Assembly (NCBI RefSeq): GCF_022763245.1 | Contig: NZ_JALEGV010000014.1 | Span: forward strand, 354,324-418,323 | Length of the DNA stretch: 64,000 nt | From: Oricola sp. | Lineage (GTDB): Bacteria; Pseudomonadota; Alphaproteobacteria; Rhizobiales; Rhizobiaceae | Direction of reading: 5' to 3' | In this document: positions 26,276 through 35,789 of the stretch, piece by piece | Layout: each line of letters begins with the position of its first letter | Numbering within the stretch: position 1 is the stretch's first letter | The notes under the pieces: generated by a model | What the model saw: the letters and a program-made list of their open reading frames with translations, nothing else | Database searches by the model: none | Told to the model about the DNA's origin: nothing | Translations under genes and position numbers: made by a program

Positions 26276-28552
26276 TCAGGTGTAGGGGATCGCGTGCTTG
26301 TCGGCAAAGTCGCGGATGATCGGTTGCATATCGGTTCCGCCGCGATCGTTTTCAATCGCTTCGGCGAGGCGCTCGGTCAAGGCGGAAAGGTCCGTGGCGA
26401 GCAGCGCCGCCTTCACCGGGCCGATCGCCGCCGCCGACATCGAGAGGCCGCGAATGCCGACCGCGGCGAGCGCCAGGGCGCTCAAGGGCTGGCCGGCGAG
26501 TTCGCCGCACAGGGTGAGCGGCGTGGAGTGGGCGTCTGCGACCCGGGCGACATCGCGCAACGCGCGCAGGAACGGGCGTGACACCGGCTCGAACCGGTTG
26601 GCGATCTGCGCATTGCCGCGGTCGGTCGCCGTCAGGAACTGGAACAGGTCGTTGGAGCCGATCGAGACGAAATCGGCGGACCGCATCAGCGCGTCGAGAT
26701 CGAACAGGAGGGAAGGGACCTCCAGCATCGCGCCCAGCTTCAGACGCGTCGGCAGGCCGTGGCCGAAGCGCGACAGGTGCTGGACCTCGCGATTGATGAT
26801 CTCGCGTGCCTGGGCAATCTCCGCGACGTCGGTCACCATTGGCAGCATGACGCTCAACTCGCGGCCGGCGGCCGCTTTCAGAAGCGCGCGCAGCTGGGTG
26901 CGGAACAGGCCGGGACGGTCGAGCGACAGGCGGATCGCGCGCCAGCCGAGCGCAGGGTTCTCCTCCTGCGGCGCGCCGCGGAAATAGGGCAGCACCTTGT
27001 CGCCGCCGATGTCGAGCGAGCGGAAGGTGACAGGTTTCTTCCCGGCCGCCTCCAGGACGCTGCGATAGAGCGTTTCCTGCGCCTCGGCGCGTGGGAAGGT
27101 CGAGGCGATCATGAATTGCAGTTCGGTGCGGAACAGGCCGATCCCCTCGGCACCGGATTCATCGACCTGCGGCAGATCGACCAGAAGGCCGGCATTCATG
27201 TGCAACTGGAAACTCTGCCCGTCCCGGGTGATCGACGGCTTGTCACGCAGGTCGCGATATTCCTGCTGGCGGCGGGCGCGGAACCGGACCTTCTCGGTGT
27301 AGGCCGCCTCGACGTCCTGCTGCGGACGCAGATGCACGTCGCCGGAGAGCCCGTCGACGATGACGGCGTCGGCGTTTTCCGACAGGGCGACGATGCCCTT
27401 GGCCTGGCCGACGACGGGAATGCTCATGGCGCGCGCCACGATCACGACATGGCTGGTCGCCGCGCCATCTTCCAGCACGAGGCCGCGCAGGTTCTTGCGC
27501 GGGTAGTCCAGCAATTCGGCCGCGCCCATGGAGCGGGCGACGAGGATCGTGTCGGGCGGCAATTTCTGCTCGCGGCTGGCGATGTCCTCGCCCATCAATT
27601 CGCGCAGCAACCGGTTGGCGAGATCGTCGAAATCGCTCATGCGTTCGCGCAGATACGGGTCGCTGACCGCGGTCATGCGGGCACGCATGTCGCTTTGCAC
27701 CTTCTCGACGCTCGCCTCGGCGGTGAGGCCGTTGCGGATCGCTTCCTCCAGACGGCGCACCCAGCCCTTGTCATGGGCGAACATGCGGTAGCTTTCCAGG
27801 ACGTCGCGATGTTCGCCCTCGAAGGCGATCTCGCGGCGCGACAGCATGTCGTCGATCGTCAGGCGCAGCGAACTGATGGCGGAGGCGAGCCGCTCGATCT
27901 CGGTGTCGGAGTCCTCGTTGAAGAGGTTGGTGACGACGATGCGCGGCTCGTGCAGCACGACATGGCCGAGGCCGATGCCCTCCGCCAGCGCGCGGCCACT
28001 GGAGGTGACGGGACGAGTGAGGTCGAGTTCGATGCCGGTGGTCGAAAGCCTTTTCAGGTCGCCGGCGGCGATCAACTCGCCGAGGACCATGGCGACGGTT
28101 TCGAGCGCCTCCACCTCGTCCTCGCCATACATCCGATGGGCTTCGTTCTGGACGACCAGGACGCCAAGCGTGCGGCCGGCGCGCAGGATCGGCACGCCGA
28201 GGAAGGAGTTGTAGAGTTCTTCGCCGGTTTCAGGGAGATACTGGAAAGCGGGGTGTTTCTGCGCTTCGGCGAGGTTCAAAGGCCGGGCCGAGGACGCGAT
28301 CGTGCCGACGAGGCCCTGGCCGAGGCGCAGGGCGGACTGGTGGACGGCGTTCGGGTTCAGGCCGACCGTGGCGTAGAGCTCGAGCACGCCGTCGGCGCGC
28401 AGCACATAGGCCGAGCACACTTCCGCGACCATGTTGCGGGCGATCTGCCGCACGATGGCGTCAAGCCGCTCCTGCGGCTCCATCGGCTCCGCCATGATCT
28501 CGCGGAGGCGTTTGAGGAGCACTCGCGGTCCGGCATCCGCCTCACGTAGCAA
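26276..28552 (-). CDS. ptsP: Nitrogen-PTS enzyme I (PEP-protein phosphotransferase, EI-Ntr)
   Basis: 758 aa. A GAF domain (about 15-165) is followed by the PTS EI N-terminal helical region, the phosphohistidine domain with active His368 in [13 protein letters not shown], and the PEP-binding barrel ([41 protein letters not shown]). It passes phosphate from PEP to NPr in the regulatory PTS that governs nitrogen, potassium and carbon-storage responses. The frame begins with TTG at 28552; the N terminus [17 protein letters not shown] fits the family well, so TTG is probably the real start. The order lysC-ptsP-prfA is conserved in rhizobia. Confidence 0.95.
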   Translation of the reverse strand: MLREADAGPRVLLKRLREIMAEPMEPQERLDAIVRQIARNMVAEVCSAYVLRADGVLELYATVGLNPNAVHQSALRLGQGLVGTIASSARPLNLAEAQKHPAFQYLPETGEELYNSFLGVPILRAGRTLGVLVVQNEAHRMYGEDEVEALETVAMVLGELIAAGDLKRLSTTGIELDLTRPVTSSGRALAEGIGLGHVVLHEPRIVVTNLFNEDSDTEIERLASAISSLRLTIDDMLSRREIAFEGEHRDVLESYRMFAHDKGWVRRLEEAIRNGLTAEASVEKVQSDMRARMTAVSDPYLRERMSDFDDLANRLLRELMGEDIASREQKLPPDTILVARSMGAAELLDYPRKNLRGLVLEDGAATSHVVIVARAMSIPVVGQAKGIVALSENADAVIVDGLSGDVHLRPQQDVEAAYTEKVRFRARRQQEYRDLRDKPSITRDGQSFQLHMNAGLLVDLPQVDESGAEGIGLFRTELQFMIASTFPRAEAQETLYRSVLEAAGKKPVTFRSLDIGGDKVLPYFRGAPQEENPALGWRAIRLSLDRPGLFRTQLRALLKAAAGRELSVMLPMVTDVAEIAQAREIINREVQHLSRFGHGLPTRLKLGAMLEVPSLLFDLDALMRSADFVSIGSNDLFQFLTATDRGNAQIANRFEPVSRPFLRALRDVARVADAHSTPLTLCGELAGQPLSALALAAVGIRGLSMSAAAIGPVKAALLATDLSALTERLAEAIENDRGGTDMQPIIRDFADKHAIPYT

Positions 28553-28622
28553 CGACTTCTCCCAGCAAAGAACAGCGTGTCCGGCGCATGCCAGACTTCA
28601 ACCTATGGCATAGCCGGGCTGG

Positions 28623-29876
28623 CTAGACCTTGTCGAGACCGTAGACGCCGTGCAGCGTGCGCACCGCCAATTCGCAATAGGCGCCGTCGATCAGGATCGA
28701 GATCTTGATTTCCGACGTCGTGATGGCGCGGATGTTGATGCCTTTTTCAGCCAGAGCCTTGAAGGCCGAAGCGGCGACGCCCGCGTGGCTGCGCATGCCG
28801 ATGCCGATGACCGAGACCTTCACCAGGCCGGTTTCGGACTGCAGCGCCTCGTAGCCGACCTCTTCCTTGACGCCTTCAAGCGCACGCAGCGCCTTGTCCA
28901 CGTCGGTGCTCGGGATCGTGAAGGTCATGTCCGTGAACTTGCCGTCGGCGGAGACGTTCTGGACGATCATGTCGACATTGATGCCGGCTTCGGCGAGCGG
29001 GCCGAAGATGGCGGCCGAGACGCCGGGGCGGTCCTGGACGCGACGCAGCGAGATCTGCGCCTCGTCGCGCGTATAGGCGATACCGGTCACATTTTGCTTT
29101 TCCACGATCTCATCCTCATCACAGATCAACGTGCCCGGCGGATTGTCGAAATCATCCATGCCGGGCGCGTCGGGCGCCTCGAAACTGGAGCGCACGAAGG
29201 TGCGGACATTATGCACCATGGCGAGTTCGACCGAACGAACCTGGAGCACCTTGGCGCCGAGCGAAGCCATTTCCAGCATTTCCTCAAACGAGACCTTGGC
29301 AAGGCGGCGGGCCTTCGGCTCGATGCGGGGGTCGGTCGTGTAGACGCCATCCACGTCGGTATAGATGTCGCAGCGATCGGCGTGCACCGCGGCGGCGATC
29401 GCCACAGCACTCGTGTCGGAGCCGCCGCGGCCGAGTGTCGAGATGCGGTTGTCGGGCGCGACGCCCTGGAAGCCGGCGACCACCGCCACCTGGCCGATCT
29501 TGAAGCGTTCGATCAGGCGCTGGCCGTCGATCTCGGCGATGCGTGCGGCACCGTGGGCGTTGTCGGTCTTGATCGGGATCTGCCATCCCTGCCAGGAGCG
29601 GGCGTCGACATCCATGGATTGCAGGACGATCGCCAGGAGGCCGGCCGTGACCAGTTCGCCGCTCGCGACGATCGCGTCATATTCGCGCGCGTCATGCATC
29701 GGCGAGGCCATGCGGGTCAGCTCGACGAGTTCGTTGGTCTTGCCGGCCATGGCGGACACGACGACGGCGACTTCATGGCCGGCGTCGACTTCCCGTTTCA
29801 CATGCCGCGCGACATTGCGGATGCGGTCGATATCGGCGACGGAAGTGCCGCCAAATTTCATGACGATACGGGCCAT
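28623..29876 (-). CDS. lysC: Aspartate kinase
   Basis: 417 aa from ATG 29876. It opens with MARIVMKFGGTSVADIDRI (kinase Lys/Gly-rich loop), has the LGRGGSDTSAVAIAA substrate site and DVDGVYTTDPR, and ends in two ACT domains (EAGINVDMIVQNVSADG and EKGINIRAITTSEIKISILI), normal for a feedback-controlled aspartokinase. First step of the aspartate pathway to Lys, Thr and Met. The upstream 200 bp is shared with divergent ubiG. Confidence 0.96.
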   Translation of the reverse strand: MARIVMKFGGTSVADIDRIRNVARHVKREVDAGHEVAVVVSAMAGKTNELVELTRMASPMHDAREYDAIVASGELVTAGLLAIVLQSMDVDARSWQGWQIPIKTDNAHGAARIAEIDGQRLIERFKIGQVAVVAGFQGVAPDNRISTLGRGGSDTSAVAIAAAVHADRCDIYTDVDGVYTTDPRIEPKARRLAKVSFEEMLEMASLGAKVLQVRSVELAMVHNVRTFVRSSFEAPDAPGMDDFDNPPGTLICDEDEIVEKQNVTGIAYTRDEAQISLRRVQDRPGVSAAIFGPLAEAGINVDMIVQNVSADGKFTDMTFTIPSTDVDKALRALEGVKEEVGYEALQSETGLVKVSVIGIGMRSHAGVAASAFKALAEKGINIRAITTSEIKISILIDGAYCELAVRTLHGVYGLDKV

Positions 29877-30075
29877 GGCGGAATAGATGCTCGACGGTTC
29901 GTTTCTCGGGCCGCGGACTTTGTCTCGCAGGTCGGAGCGCTCCTTAAACAATCGCGCGGTTGGCCGCAAGTTTGCCTTTCGTCGGCTTTTCCGCTCAGGG
30001 CCTGCTTGACGCACCCTCTTGACTTGCCCGCCGTCGCGCCCGAGTTGGGGATCAGGACGCAGAGGAAGAGACGGA

Positions 30076-30822
30076 ATGGAAAGCGGAGCAACGACGATCG
30101 ACGCCGGCGAGGTCGAGCGATTTTCCCGGATGGCATCCGAATGGTGGAGCCCGACCGGCAAATTCAAGCCGCTGCACAAGTTCAACCCGGTGCGGCTCAG
30201 CTATATCCGCCAGACCGTCGTCGAGCATTTCGGCCTGGAGGGGCGTTCCGCGAAACCATTCGAGGGCCTGCGTTTCCTCGACATCGGGTGCGGCGGCGGG
30301 CTGCTCTCCGAGCCGATGGCCCGGCTCGGCGCCACGGTCGTCGGGGCGGACGCTTCGGAGACCAATATCGAAGTGGCGAAAATCCATGCGGCCCAGTCCG
30401 GCGTGGAGGTCGATTATCGCGCGACGACGGCCGAGGCGCTGGCGGAAGCGGGCGAAAGCTTCGACGTCGTGCTCAACATGGAAGTGGTCGAGCACGTCGC
30501 CGACGTGGACCTCTACATGAAGGCGTGCGCGGCGATGGTGCGCCCGGGCGGGCTGATGTTCGTCGCGACCATCAACCGGACGATGAAGGCCTACGGGCTG
30601 GCGATCATCGGAGCGGAGCACGTGCTGCGCTGGCTGCCGCGGGGCACGCACCAATATGAGCGGCTGGTGAGACCTTCGGAGATCGACGCCGCCTTGCAGG
30701 GCACCGGCCTCGGCGTTTCTCGGCGCAGCGGCGTCAGCTACAATCCGCTGGCCGACGAATGGCGACTGTCTCGCGACATGGACGTCAATTACATGGTCGT
30801 CGCCGAACGGCCGAAGGGATAG
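30076..30822 (+). CDS. ubiG: Ubiquinone biosynthesis O-methyltransferase UbiG
   Basis: 248 aa from ATG 30076. SAM motif I is [20 protein letters not shown], followed by [18 protein letters not shown], and the post-motif [12 protein letters not shown] is typical of UbiG. The N-terminal [16 protein letters not shown] and [10 protein letters not shown] are hallmarks of the family. It carries out both O-methylations of the ubiquinone ring and probably binds the inner membrane through its amphipathic region ([11 protein letters not shown]). Divergent from lysC. Confidence 0.96.
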   Translation: MESGATTIDAGEVERFSRMASEWWSPTGKFKPLHKFNPVRLSYIRQTVVEHFGLEGRSAKPFEGLRFLDIGCGGGLLSEPMARLGATVVGADASETNIEVAKIHAAQSGVEVDYRATTAEALAEAGESFDVVLNMEVVEHVADVDLYMKACAAMVRPGGLMFVATINRTMKAYGLAIIGAEHVLRWLPRGTHQYERLVRPSEIDAALQGTGLGVSRRSGVSYNPLADEWRLSRDMDVNYMVVAERPKG

Positions 30823-30858
30823 GAAACGAGGTTCGGGCGACGACCTTTCAGGCCGTCG

Positions 30859-31287
30859 TCAGTTCATGTCTTCCGGCAGGTCGGGAAGCGGCATGATCTC
30901 GACGCCTTCCTCGATCAGGCTGGTCACTTCCTCCCGGGACGCCTTGCCGTAGATGCCGCGGGCGTCGGCTTCGCCATAGTGGATCTTGCGGGCTTCCTCG
31001 GGAAATTTCGCGCCGACATCCTCGCCGGTCTTGCGCACTTCGCGGGCCATGGCCTGAAGCTTCGCCATAATCTCCCGCTGGGCGGCGTTGCCGATCGCGA
31101 CCGCGACCTCCTCGCGCTTGCGCGACGTCGCGACGCTTGGCGCCATCAGCGACTTCGAGACGTGATGCGAGCCGCAGGTCGGACACTCCAGAAAACCGCG
31201 CTTGTTCTGCGTTTCGAAATCGTCGCTGTCGCGGAACCAGGCCTCGAAATCATGGCCGTTGTCGCAATGGAGCGCGAATTTGATCAC
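30859..31287 (-). CDS. DUF1178 family protein
   Basis: 142 aa. It starts MIKFALHCDNGHDFEAWFRD and has LECPTCGSHHVSKSLMAP; Cys8 with the CPTC pair suggests a small zinc ribbon at the N terminus. The C-terminal half (FPEEARKIHYGEADARGIYG) is a conserved DUF1178 block. Function is unknown; it resembles a rubredoxin-like regulatory domain followed by a helical tail. It is followed at 34 nt by the nitrilase-family gene on the same strand, an arrangement I recall from other Hyphomicrobiales. Confidence 0.9.
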   Translation of the reverse strand: MIKFALHCDNGHDFEAWFRDSDDFETQNKRGFLECPTCGSHHVSKSLMAPSVATSRKREEVAVAIGNAAQREIMAKLQAMAREVRKTGEDVGAKFPEEARKIHYGEADARGIYGKASREEVTSLIEEGVEIMPLPDLPEDMN

Positions 31288-31321
31288 CGGCGGTGTCCCA
31301 TGCGGTCTTCGATGATTTGCA

Positions 31322-32158
31322 TCATTGCGTCTCGACGAGGTCGAACGGACGAATGTTCTTCAGATTGGGTATTTTTCGTCTCGCTTCAAGGGTTTGGCCG
31401 AGATCGAGTGTCGCGGTGATCACGCCGGGCTCGTCGTCGTCCTTCTCCGCGAGGACGCGCCCCCAGGGATCGACGATCAGCGAGTGACCATAGGTTTCGC
31501 GGGTGTCGGCATGGGTTCCGCCCTGCGCCGCGGCGATCATGAAAGCGCCGTTTTCGATCGCCCGGGCCCTCAGGAGCACATGCCAGTGGGCCTCGCCGGT
31601 CTGGCGGGTGAAGGCCGCGGGCGAGGTCAGGATTTCCGCGCCCGAGAGCGCCTGCCGGCGGAAGATGTCGGGGAAGCGGACATCGTAGCAGATGGCGAAG
31701 CCGAGCTTCGCGTCGTCGAGATCGATCGTGACTGAGCGGTCGCCCGGCTCATAGACCGCCGATTCGCGCCAGCTCTCGCCATTGTCGAGATCCACGTCGA
31801 ACATGTGGATCTTGTCGTAGGAGGCGCGCTTGCGTCCGTCCGGCCCGAACAGGAACGCGCGGTTGGCAACCTTGCCGTCGCCGCGATCGATCGGCGTGGA
31901 GCCGACATGCAGCCAGATGCCGAGTTCGCCGGCGAGCGACGCCGCCGCGGCGACGATCGGATCGGCCTCTTCCGCGAAGATCGCCGCCATCAGGGCGGCG
32001 CGGTTCTTCTGGATGAGGCCGGTCATTTCCGGGGTTTGCACATAGGTCGCGCCGCGCGCGGCGGCCTCGCGTACGAGCCGTTCGAAATCATCGCGATTGG
32101 CGGCGATTTCGGTGCCCGACCGCATCTGCACGGCGGCACATGTGAGAGTGCGTGCCAC
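31322..32158 (-). CDS. Carbon-nitrogen hydrolase (Nit1/Nit2-type amidase)
   Basis: 278 aa starting at GTG 32158, directly after the grxC stop. The Glu-Lys-Cys triad of the nitrilase superfamily is visible: Glu in TPEMTGL, Lys in YDKIHMFDVDL, and Cys in GFAICYDVRFPD, with LTSPAAFTRQTGEAHWHVLL as the following conserved block. It most resembles Nit2/omega-amidase or deaminated-glutathione amidase. Neighbouring glutaredoxin and DUF1178 genes support a housekeeping repair role, which is inference. The upstream in-frame part overlaps grxC and is not needed. Confidence 0.9.
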   Translation of the reverse strand: MARTLTCAAVQMRSGTEIAANRDDFERLVREAAARGATYVQTPEMTGLIQKNRAALMAAIFAEEADPIVAAAASLAGELGIWLHVGSTPIDRGDGKVANRAFLFGPDGRKRASYDKIHMFDVDLDNGESWRESAVYEPGDRSVTIDLDDAKLGFAICYDVRFPDIFRRQALSGAEILTSPAAFTRQTGEAHWHVLLRARAIENGAFMIAAAQGGTHADTRETYGHSLIVDPWGRVLAEKDDDEPGVITATLDLGQTLEARRKIPNLKNIRPFDLVETQ

Positions 32159-32160
32159 GG

Positions 32161-32418
32161 TCACGCCGCCAGGAGCGCGTCGAGCTTGCCCGCGCGGTCG
32201 AGCGCGTGAAGATCGTCGCATCCGCCGACATGGAACTCGCCGATGAAGATCTGCGGGAAGGTCATGCCGCCCTGCGAGCGCTGGATCATTTCGCGCTTCA
32301 GGTCCGGATTGAAGGTGGCGTCATGTTCGACATAGGCCACGCCCTTCTTGTCGAGAAGGCTCTTGGCGGCGCTGCAGAAGCCGCAGAACTTGCGTGTGTA
32401 GATGGTGACATTGGCCAT
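32161..32418 (-). CDS. grxC: Glutaredoxin 3
   Basis: 85 aa. Active site CGFC in IYTRKFCGFCSAAKSLL; most dithiol glutaredoxins have CPYC, and CGFC/CPFC variants exist in this group. TFPQIFIGEFHVGGCDDLHA contains the cis-Pro and the glutathione-binding GG-D. It reduces disulfides or glutathionylated proteins at the expense of glutathione. Sits between comF and the amidase gene on the minus strand. Confidence 0.94.
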   Translation of the reverse strand: MANVTIYTRKFCGFCSAAKSLLDKKGVAYVEHDATFNPDLKREMIQRSQGGMTFPQIFIGEFHVGGCDDLHALDRAGKLDALLAA

Positions 32419-32498
32419 TCGGGCATCCTTTCTGGAGCCGCAATATATGTGCGCCGCACAACCGTGAAAAGGCCATCCGCGGGCGCGAAGCGTCGCGA

Positions 32499-33242
32499 TC
32501 AGTCAGCGAAGTGCGGAACGACGTGCGAGAAGGTCAGGACATCGACGTGGCTCGCTCCGCCCCGCAGCAGCGCCTTCGTGGCGGCCTCGATCGTCGCGCC
32601 GGTCGTGAAGACGTCGTCGACCAGCAGGACATCGCGCCCGGCGACGGCGATCTCGCGTTCGGGCGGGACGCGGAAGGCGCCACGCACATTGAGCTTGCGC
32701 TCATTCGCCGTGAGGCCGACCTGTTGGCGGGTCGGCTTGACGCGGCGCAGCGCGCCCGGTTCGAAGGCAAGGCCGGTGCGCGTCGCGATGGTGCGGCCGA
32801 GTTCGGCCGCCTGGTTGTAGCGCCGCGCGAGAAAGCGACGGGGATGCAGCGGCACGGGCACGACGACGTCGCACTCTTCGACCAGTTCGCTGCCGGCGCG
32901 CAGCATCCAGCGGGCCATCCATGGCGCGAGTTCGGTGCGATCCCCATATTTCAGCCGCTGGACGAGCTGGCGTGCAATTCCGGAATGCAGAACGGCGGCC
33001 CGGGCGCGGCGATAGGCCGGCGGATCGGCAAGGGCCTCGGCGCTGACCATCCCGTTGCCGAAATCATGCTGGAACGGGAAGCCGGTAACCGCGCAGATCG
33101 GCTCGGCGATGAAGTGCAGCCGGTTCCAGCACTTCGGGCAGAGCGTGCCGCGCTCGGCCACATGCATGCGGCAAGCAAGGCAGGTGTCCGGAAAAAGCAC
33201 GGCGGCGACGGCGCGGCTTGTCTTGTGGGTCAGCTCTCGCAT
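32499..33242 (-). CDS. comF: ComF family phosphoribosyltransferase-like protein
   Basis: 247 aa. A double zinc-ribbon start (FPDTCLACRMHVAERGTLCP, then KCW) precedes a type-I phosphoribosyltransferase domain with the PRPP loop VLLVDDVFTTGATIEAA and the flexible hood RRYNQAAELGR. ComF homologues are needed for DNA uptake in competent bacteria, and the gamma-proteobacterial relative GntX acts in gluconate or scavenging pathways; in rhizobia the role is unproven. It is divergent from a methyltransferase gene with a 50-bp gap. Confidence 0.93.
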   Translation of the reverse strand: MRELTHKTSRAVAAVLFPDTCLACRMHVAERGTLCPKCWNRLHFIAEPICAVTGFPFQHDFGNGMVSAEALADPPAYRRARAAVLHSGIARQLVQRLKYGDRTELAPWMARWMLRAGSELVEECDVVVPVPLHPRRFLARRYNQAAELGRTIATRTGLAFEPGALRRVKPTRQQVGLTANERKLNVRGAFRVPPEREIAVAGRDVLLVDDVFTTGATIEAATKALLRGGASHVDVLTFSHVVPHFAD

Positions 33243-33292
33243 GTGCGGGACCGGTGCTGGCGGCAGAGGAAAATACTGTTACAGAAACGGCC

Positions 33293-34141
33293 ATGAGCGT
33301 CAAAACCATCATCGATCTGGATCAGGCCGCCGCCAATCGAAGGCGGGCCGCCTCCATTGCCGCAGACGGCGCGGACTTTCTCTTCCAGGCGGTCGCCGAT
33401 GATTTGGCGCTGCGCCTTTCGGCCGTCACGCGTACCTTCGAGCGCGGTGTCCTGTTCGCACCCGAGGGCACGCCGGCGCTGCCGCTCGAGGCGGCAGGCC
33501 TGCTGAAACGGCATGTCCGCGACGAGGAGGCGCCGGAGGCGCTCGGGCTGCCCGAGGCGGAATTCGATCTCGCGATCAGCCTCTTGACGCTGCATGAGAC
33601 GAACGACACGCCCGGCCTGCTGGCGCAGATCCGCCGGTCGTTGAAGCCGGACGGGTTGTTCATGGCCTGCGTGCCGGCGGCGGGAACGCTTGCCGAATTG
33701 CGCGACAGCCTGCTGGCCGCCGAGGCCGAACTGACCGGCGCGGCGAATGCCCGTGTCCTGCCTTTCATGGATGTTCGCGACGCCGGCGGGCTGTTGCAGC
33801 GTGCAGGCTTCGCGCTTCCGGTGACGGACACCGAGGCGCTGACCGTGCGTTACGACACGATGTTCAACCTGATGCTCGATCTTCGGGCGATGGGCGCGAC
33901 GAACACGCTCCAGTCACGCAGCAAGCGTTTCGCCACACGGTCACTGTTTCAGGAAGCGGCGGCGCATTACGCGGCGAACCATGCGGACGCGGACGGGCGG
34001 GTTCGCGCCACGTTCCAGTTCGTCTGGATGTCTGGCTGGGTGCCGCATGACTCGCAGCAAAAGCCGCTCAGGCCGGGCAGTGCGGCGAACCGGCTGGCCG
34101 ATTTCCTCACCGATAAGTCGGACGGAACGGAGAAGGGCTAA
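33293..34141 (+). CDS. Class I SAM methyltransferase-like protein (BioC/NDUFAF5 type) with degenerate SAM motif
   Basis: 282 aa from ATG 33293. The N terminus (SVKTIIDLDQAAANRRRAAS) and the later FDLAISLLTLHETNDTPGLL, LKPDGLFMACVPAAGTLAEL and MLDLRAMGATNTL match the BioC/NDUFAF5-like family. Motif I, normally a GxGxG after a beta-strand, reads FERGVLFAPEGTPALP here, so SAM binding may be altered; alphaproteobacterial members often show this. The mitochondrial relative hydroxylates complex I. Function in bacteria is unproven. Confidence 0.8.
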   Translation: MSVKTIIDLDQAAANRRRAASIAADGADFLFQAVADDLALRLSAVTRTFERGVLFAPEGTPALPLEAAGLLKRHVRDEEAPEALGLPEAEFDLAISLLTLHETNDTPGLLAQIRRSLKPDGLFMACVPAAGTLAELRDSLLAAEAELTGAANARVLPFMDVRDAGGLLQRAGFALPVTDTEALTVRYDTMFNLMLDLRAMGATNTLQSRSKRFATRSLFQEAAAHYAANHADADGRVRATFQFVWMSGWVPHDSQQKPLRPGSAANRLADFLTDKSDGTEKG

Positions 34142-34153
34142 ACGGTCGGTGCT

Positions 34154-34465
34154 TCAGCAATCGCCGGTGCGCACGCCGTTCGCATGAATGATGCACATGG
34201 AGCTCGGCGAGGTCTGCAGGACACTGCGATGGATCGTGTATTGCCGGCTGCCCTGCCGCACGGAACCGGTGGTCGTGCGGTCGATGCCGGAGGACGCGGA
34301 CGGGCGTGACGCGTCGCTGCGGTCGAGGATCGGCGTGAGGAACAGGGCGATCGCGATCGCGAAGGACCCGAACAGCAGCGTGATGCGAAGCATGCTCTGT
34401 CCCGCTTCGCTGAAGGCGGAGACGTGGTGCGAACGAATGTCGGCCCAATCGCGGTCGTTATACAT
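34154..34465 (-). CDS. Conserved small membrane protein (rhizobial)
   Basis: 103 aa from ATG 34465 (MYNDRDWADIRSHHVSAFSE). One membrane helix (MLRITLLFGSFAIAIALFL) follows a polar 30-residue N terminus; the rest, with STGIDRTTTGSV-like polar sequence and a final CIIHANGVRTGDC, should lie in the periplasm. The two Cys near the end could pair. The same layout occurs in small rhizobial proteins of unknown role. Convergent with the methyltransferase gene. Confidence 0.7.
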   Translation of the reverse strand: MYNDRDWADIRSHHVSAFSEAGQSMLRITLLFGSFAIAIALFLTPILDRSDASRPSASSGIDRTTTGSVRQGSRQYTIHRSVLQTSPSSMCIIHANGVRTGDC

Positions 34466-34594
34466 GGCTGTGATCCCCTCTTGGCGACGAGACAAACTCA
34501 CGGGCCAGCTACTTCAAACGCCGGCGTGTTCATTAAAGATCGCATGCTGTAATAAATGTTTGATTAACGCTGCCCGTTAGGCTTTTCCGGCGCG

Positions 34595-35011
34595 TCAGAG
34601 CAGGTCCTGGAGAATCGGGACCAGCGGCAGATCGGCGGGCGGCATCGGGTAGTCGCGCAGGGCTGCGGCGCGCACCCATTTGAGCTGCTGGTTTTCCTTC
34701 GCCATCGGAATGCCTGTGAACTTCCGGCAGACATAGAGCGGCATGAGCAGGTGGAACTCGTCATAGGCATGGCTGGCGAAGGTCAGCGGGGCGAGGCATG
34801 GCGCTTCGGTCACGATGCCGAGTTCCTCGTGGAGTTCGCGGATCAGCGTCGCTTCCGGGGTTTCGCCCGTTTCGACCTTGCCGCCCGGAAACTCCCACAG
34901 GCCCGCCATGGATTTTCCTTCCGGCCGGCGCGCCAGAAGGATGCGGTTGTCCGTGTCGAGCAGGGCGCAGGCCGCCACGAGGAGGATCGGTTTCGGCGTC
35001 GCTTCGGTCAT
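34595..35011 (-). CDS. mutT: (Deoxy)nucleoside triphosphate pyrophosphohydrolase MutT
   Basis: 138 aa. The Nudix box is GGKVETGETPEATLIRELHE continuing into ELG (residues about 45-67), with all Glu ligands present. ALLDTDNRILLARRPEGKSM and LWEFPGG are typical of MutT, which removes 8-oxo-dGTP. Placed 18 nt downstream of a GNAT gene and, further up, argJ, an order I recall from other rhizobia. Confidence 0.92.
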   Translation of the reverse strand: MTEATPKPILLVAACALLDTDNRILLARRPEGKSMAGLWEFPGGKVETGETPEATLIRELHEELGIVTEAPCLAPLTFASHAYDEFHLLMPLYVCRKFTGIPMAKENQQLKWVRAAALRDYPMPPADLPLVPILQDLL

Positions 35012-35028
35012 GGCGGCGGGTTCCGTTG

Positions 35029-35781
35029 CTATTCGCCCTTCTGGCGATAGACGTATGAGTAGGCCGTCTCGAAGCCGAGCTTCGAATACAGTGCCAGCGC
35101 CGGCTTGTTGGAGGCGGTGACCTGGAGCCAGGCGCGCTGCGCGCCCTGGGCCGCGGCCCAGCGCAAGGCGGCGCGGACGATGGAGCGGGCATAGCCCTTG
35201 CCCTGCTGGTCGGGGCGCACGGCGACATCGAAGAGGCCGGCGAGGTCGTTGTCGTGGACGCAGAGCGCCGAGGCGACCGGACCGTTCTCGTCTTCCAGAA
35301 CGAACATGCCGCTCGGCGGACGGATCGATTCCACCACCTCCGTCAGGCCCGGCTTGATGCTGGGGTCCTCGTCGCGGATGGCGATCGACGCATCGACGTA
35401 TCGGCCGATGTCCTGCAAGGGGATCTGGTCGATGCCGCCTTCCAGATCGATGGCATCCAGCGACGCGATCATGACGTTGGTCTCGTCGAACCGCCGCCAG
35501 CCATGCGCGTCGAAATAGGCGTTCAGCTTCGAGGGCGCGAGCGGCGACAGGCGAAAGATGAGCGGGCGCCCATAGGCACCGAAACGCTTGGCGGCCCGGG
35601 CGATGCGCTGGTCGATGTCACCGAAGTCCGACGGGTCGAGCGGGTTGACCGAGTTCAGCCGTTTCGCCGGGTGGCCCGCGGTGAGCCGCACCGCCCAGCT
35701 GCCGTCATAGTGAACCGACGTGGCGGGCCAGGCGCGAAAACCGACGGCTTCCAGGCGGCGGACCAGTGCGAGCCCAGGCAT
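35029..35781 (-). CDS. GNAT family N-acetyltransferase (two-part) adjoining argJ
   Basis: 250 aa from ATG 35781. The C-terminal half has a canonical acetyl-CoA motif: LFDVAVRPDQQGKGYARSIV followed by NKPALALYSKLGFETAYSY. The N-terminal half (LEAVGFRAWPATSVHYDGSW) resembles a second, degenerate GNAT lobe. Rhizobial argJ operons usually carry this gene; the substrate is unknown. It starts 8 nt after the argJ stop, so it is almost certainly co-transcribed. Confidence 0.85.
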   Translation of the reverse strand: MPGLALVRRLEAVGFRAWPATSVHYDGSWAVRLTAGHPAKRLNSVNPLDPSDFGDIDQRIARAAKRFGAYGRPLIFRLSPLAPSKLNAYFDAHGWRRFDETNVMIASLDAIDLEGGIDQIPLQDIGRYVDASIAIRDEDPSIKPGLTEVVESIRPPSGMFVLEDENGPVASALCVHDNDLAGLFDVAVRPDQQGKGYARSIVRAALRWAAAQGAQRAWLQVTASNKPALALYSKLGFETAYSYVYRQKGE

Positions 35782-35789
35782 GGCGGAAG

